From Elusimicrobiota bacterium (GTDB lineage Bacteria > Elusimicrobiota > Elusimicrobia > JACQPE01): a stretch of DNA of 64,000 nucleotides. Under the pieces are notes generated by a model. The model saw only the letters and a program-made list of their open reading frames with translations. It had not been told where the DNA came from and ran no database searches. How positions within the stretch are numbered: position 1 is the stretch's first letter; each line of letters starts with the position of its first letter. Location of the stretch: positions 1 through 64,000 of the forward strand of contig JACQJO010000064.1 of NCBI GenBank assembly GCA_016205025.1, read 5' to 3'. The translations under genes were made by a program, and so were the position numbers. Positions 63,401 to 64,000 of the stretch are shown here, piece by piece.

Positions 63401-64000
63401 CTACGGATCTAAAGATTGATCCCTGGCAGCGCGCGCAATATCTGGGAGCGTTAGCCGAGCATTACCCGCAAGCGTCTCCCCACTTACAGCGCCACTTAGT
63501 GCGCTTGTCAAAGGCTTACCGCAATGGACTCAAAGACCGGCCGACCTGGAAGCCCTATGAAGCCGGCAATTTTAACGAAGAGGTCCCACAGGAGAATTAT
63601 CTGTTCTACCTTTCCGTTTTATTGTCACCGTTGGCGCAAGAGAGTGTTCGTGGGGGAGGAGGACAAATTACAAGGCCCGCGCTCCCGGCAGGAGGCGGCC
63701 GTGAAACCGGTAGCGCTTTATTGGGAGTCATGGCGACGGGGTTGGCGGGGATTTCGGGGCTTGCTTCTTTGGGTTCATTGGGGTTTTTGCCTGCGCTGGG
63801 GCTTTTAGGGGGACTTTTGGGCTCGATCTTGTTTCATGAATTCGCGCATCTGGTGGTTCTAAAACGCATGGGCGAGCGGGTGATTTACAAGAATGAGCCG
63901 TTAAGTCTTAATCCTTTCAAAAGAGTTGATCCTTTTTGGACCTTACTTTTGCCTTTGGCCAGTTTTGGGCTTTCCCGTTTCATCCCGAGTATTCCGGTTG
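57442..64000 (+). CDS. Second giant protein, N-terminal 2,186 residues (runs off the window)
   Basis: An open frame of at least 2,186 codons with no stop before the right edge. The start ATG 57442 has GGAAGG five bases upstream; ATG 57448 is an alternative. Its layout mirrors the first giant: signal peptide (REFVALFVVVALLVTAPGGG, then FYQALA), a soluble N-terminal region, hydrophobic helices (about 58200-58850), and a SecA/DEAD-like motor, here with intact ATPase motifs. Then come a membrane pair (about 60900-61070), an HExxH site in IIAHELQHAYDD, coiled-coil and helical parts, and an M50 site-2-protease-like core at the edge. Two palindromic repeats are embedded in frame. Total length and C-terminal content are unknown. 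Probably a paralogue of the first giant, at least in its N-terminal third. Confidence 0.95.
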   Translation, partial: MGMKKLREFVALFVVVALLVTAPGGGFYQALALTVNAQEFPILSLRASGEAISKKGSPLYEIAAWRLGATRNDRLGIAPKPTIPFSRVLVLSVHELLNQKALPEEAKAALLGFFKEVDKDFHPNFEDLKIERIEFSQRPDFKGRAISVTLKTNTAERHWFLIWEKVNEARDPKSQTKPHIYNGSIFLNVYSAGVNRGQQELEWLGGYWTRGIRYVRKESAANSGNFVTGYKTSRQSKAVFEAFDFKANGWVPLGVADMLLAEQGRQQIGLLGGIGALFKTVLFQLPAAALAPVAGAVGAVGTLAPGGATPVGFIAESFERFKTNLFDNELVGRVGQSYFPKGHQKLRQSLGIDPSRNILNVEQEMTQMGHPVAGAALAGAVEVLPQLPLILAGGLGLRWVAAQGLTGQRLAFAAGVAFGVDMSVAQYQATKALYAYQDGLTTREGLNAVRAFTTQTMLNAPFAWTLARSRWFARGGAAVSAADPNEPFIKRYLREEFSSTLFKKAHTRTPEVFRHSRESGNPGLDPRLRGGDENLPSLFKPLEDTAARMVQEVGRGKGVSAETIQSYKNQLTDLLASGRVQDRSGRVIRSLKSEQAQFIDEFLTALGQAKDIGEIKKVYHKLGTGGGKTFAVAGALYPVLEAMGQSLGIKRVVFSSKTPELLEQAKADIGAYRQGSLPENLEFLTHEQLKARRNHLRSGTLRQGREVLLLDEADAPFIEPALSQGKPAGKVVRTYLNPETGASVENPVYLVLRQMKQRVEIISSHRAKNLDTGKILNFEARRFERRFAALAKDRSLPREVRRASAAFARQAQNEMKNMAEAFLSLDALEGKYRIDAKVGAIVPKTESGQWSETLDTPSRRYLELRHNLDATLPYKHERISTIRDVIEDADMVFAFSGTRPQALEGTLKRLGFRELGRATQIDAGGTPLEMAATRAQKYSRLLGEIQGKTRSEGALAIAALKDTRETRLVARLLERNGFKPHEIAKWTSGKYETQSIAQSRKTFNIEALEQGKAKVLLLEAPVAGRGIDLPGQAHYRKVSMTIVDPQELPEVFGVQVMGRILGNRFSNADTKEFLFLTDQETANKNPFLAERAKAKGLSEVTLDVLKENLIEAQRTAEQKAVDSSGIRAAEIKEDVRSAQKQAFRDALANLAGRLTASSLIPIGAAAALLVVASPIAGITMPLFGLPGAASAFGQILSVALPLAGMAVTRKVFNDDHEENPSAHEVDEDAEGLLRQIAERKGLIEEEDGGDGILRGRPLAGYVYLRLKGGMCQLVKRDVFAAILEENRQQMLPGLESIFGPIVEQMRRSEQTMANLLDYLVKSPHVPPTSKLAWKTLEAMGVQMRYGVMPPGALAYFNPEDMRVVVSHELEQASLENQVHIIAHELQHAYDDLKNRPYSLEFEGRAFKAEAEYLNNFKLKDLPGTRPADRYLREFARRILALYKKYGQNPALFVDEITKPYVQRSGPYMLGLRKAKMYLDDFDTMLEKLDVEVEETQKKLHIQESALSTARQEIREELVKNIKELNERLVFIRRQIAIVRRERRAVGREVDPKRAYKLWVGPVSALDIAQKVNRVRLEPEMATLTEDFLDRRAEEAATRRGGYAYRLLTLLISTMAPLSLPGLAALAGVPDLSNERRADIKNQISRMLHDPKRWQYVIRLPDIKGALEKAPEFRSILWEVAEDAERERPPLTYKIQKMTRAGAQEVEVMPSQSLHIDLIGYWKEHEEIKNYLEGILSKLEKDQVEESEAGYVSQILSRAADHPRAARYILKTNTPSALEQFKELESKLAPAEPNPPSQEAEKGPVVLFMEILSKIVPAASAVNVDEIAREDKDSLVDLYINVLKSPAFNLMATHESNIIPDFAPKLRALAKIEKVRETLNGLYGEAQDPNVRGSILSLIEVSQARAMDIRLMDRLGEELAAETSPAYAPEILRILSGSAARQNYFEAVKGYLERLEAAKAPNLAPLTLAGFSGYLDKAEIVDLFVKRATDLKIDPWQRAQYLGALAEHYPQASPHLQRHLVRLSKAYRNGLKDRPTWKPYEAGNFNEEVPQENYLFYLSVLLSPLAQESVRGGGGQITRPALPAGGGRETGSALLGVMATGLAGISGLASLGSLGFLPALGLLGGLLGSILFHEFAHLVVLKRMGERVIYKNEPLSLNPFKRVDPFWTLLLPLASFGLSRFIPSIPV
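57570..57660. repeat. Family B palindromic repeat, copy B7, in frame (different phase)
   Basis: GTCATTGCGAGCCTCGGGCG at left, GGCGCCACTCGCAATGAC at right. Read as SLRASGEAISKK...YEIAAWRLGATRND, with its left arm one codon phase off the six other copies. It comes directly after the signal peptide of the second giant protein. Confidence 0.9.
58200..58860 (+). other. Membrane-associated region of the second giant protein
   Basis: Residues about 254-473. Hydrophobic segments include GLLGGIGALFKTVLFQLPAA, LAPVAGAVGAVGTLAPGG, VEVLPQLPLILAGGLGLRWV and LAFAAGVAFGVDMSVA. It matches in position the membrane helices before the motor in the first giant protein. Confidence 0.6.
58981..59038. repeat. GTCATTCCCGCGAAAGCGGG repeat (family F), in frame
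   Basis: Two hairpins (TCCCGCGAAAGCGGGA and CCCCCGCTTGCGCGGGGG) between CGTCATTC and GGTGACG. Read as RHSRESGNPGLDPRLRGGDE, just before the motor domain. From memory, this repeat is common in many bacterial genomes, usually between genes. Confidence 0.9.
59040..60800 (+). other. SecA/DEAD-like motor domain of the second giant protein, motifs intact
   Basis: Residues about 534-1120. KLGTGGGKTFAVAGAL is Walker A (Lys628), VLLLDEADAP is Walker B with a true DEAD box (711-714), FAFSGTRPQALEGTL matches the SecA TGTA-type motif, APVAGRGIDLPGQ (Asp1028) is motif V, and GVQVMGRILGNRF (Arg1059, Arg1064) is motif VI. Unlike the first giant, every ATPase motif is preserved, so this motor is likely active. 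It might drive export, unfolding or DNA/RNA movement; SecA-like protein translocation is the simplest guess. Confidence 0.82.
61480..61700 (+). other. HExxH zincin-like site in the second giant protein
   Basis: VHIIAHELQHAYDDL (His1383, Glu1384, His1387), followed 15 residues later by FEGRAFKAEAEYL, whose Glu could be the third zinc ligand, a pattern common in gluzincin-like peptidases. Preceded by a short beta-rich part (MPPGALAYFNPEDMRVVVSH). Confidence 0.65.
61700..63640 (+). other. Coiled-coil and helical region of the second giant protein
   Basis: Residues about 1420-2066. Long charged helices (VEVEETQKKLHIQESALSTA), a single hydrophobic stretch (LLTLLISTMAPLSLPGLAAL) and many amphipathic helices up to the M50 segment. 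No domain recognised. Confidence 0.45.
63700..64000 (+). other. M50 site-2-protease-like core in the second giant protein (cut by window end)
   Basis: A hydrophobic helix carries ILFHEFAHLVVLKRMGERVI (His2132, Glu2133, His2136). It is followed by SLNPFKRVDPFWTLLLPLAS (Asp2163), the LNPxxHxDPxG-like second element of M50 intramembrane proteases, with Arg in place of the usual His. These cut within membrane helices. The domain continues beyond the edge. Confidence 0.82.

Noticed and set aside
1-64000. CRISPR arrays
   Set aside because: The repeats present are dispersed palindromes or short 7-bp and 17-bp tandem units. None shows regular 28-36 bp repeats with unique spacers, and no cas gene is seen.
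1-64000. tRNA or rRNA genes
   Set aside because: I looked for T-loop GGTTCRANNCC with matching acceptor stems and found none convincing. GGTTCGACAGG at 12117 resembles a T-loop but lies in a palindromic repeat within coding sequence.

Overview
This 64 kb window is most likely a chromosomal segment of a Candidatus Omnitrophota bacterium or a close PVC-side relative. The basis is its bacterial gene style with the standard code (TGA stops), moderately GC-rich DNA, and above all an uninterrupted 43.9 kb reading frame (4603-48540, 14,645 codons) carrying a signal peptide, dozens of membrane segments and a divergent SecA-like motor. From memory, that combination has been described for giant genes of Omnitrophota. 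The assignment is inference: no rRNA or ribosomal protein gene lies in the window, and I found no tRNA or CRISPR array.

Layout. (1) 1-1506: the C-terminal part of a ThiO-like glycine oxidase, then a TatD-family hydrolase. (2) 1709-4606: a 965-aa exported protein of unknown function whose stop overlaps the start of the giant gene (ATGA). (3) 4603-48540: the giant gene. In order it encodes a signal peptide, an unknown N-terminal region, a degenerate SecA-like motor, a degenerate PLD-like domain, a polytopic region, two subtilisin-like (S8) proteases separated by helical repeats, an M48 protease, two MFS-like transporters, an MscS channel, a tandem PLD unit, a DUF4953/DUF5117-type zincin, a duplicated membrane module, a HAD-like domain lacking its nucleophile, an EamA-like transporter, a DEDDh exonuclease, a PHP phosphoesterase, an ATP-grasp ligase, two LspA-like domains, helical repeats, a possible Cys hydrolase, a His-rich metal-binding region, an FAD oxidoreductase, a methyltransferase and an unknown C-terminal domain. 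(4) 48663-57136: ordinary genes: Fic, M16 peptidase, an ROK kinase / GT-C glycosyltransferase / response regulator operon, a 2-Cys peroxiredoxin and a small secreted protein. (5) 57442 to the right edge: the start of a second giant gene (at least 2,186 codons, open at the edge) with the same N-terminal plan, an intact DEAD-type SecA-like motor, an HExxH site and an M50 site-2-protease-like core.

A second theme is repetitive DNA inside coding sequence. At least seven palindromic repeat families and several 7-bp tandem repeats sit inside genes without breaking the frame. The most striking is a ~121-bp element with 25-bp inverted arms at 1-102, 3781-3901 and 44250-44370. It is read in the same frame in three different genes and adds about 40 residues to each, much like the coding palindromic elements of Rickettsia.

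How the genes might work together is inference. The two giant genes and the 965-aa protein share a signal-peptide motif (PGG[E/G]FY) and probably enter the same export route. The giant chains carry their own proteases, so they may be processed like polyproteins at or in the cell envelope. Published ideas about Omnitrophota giants favour envelope or predation roles, but nothing in this window demonstrates that.
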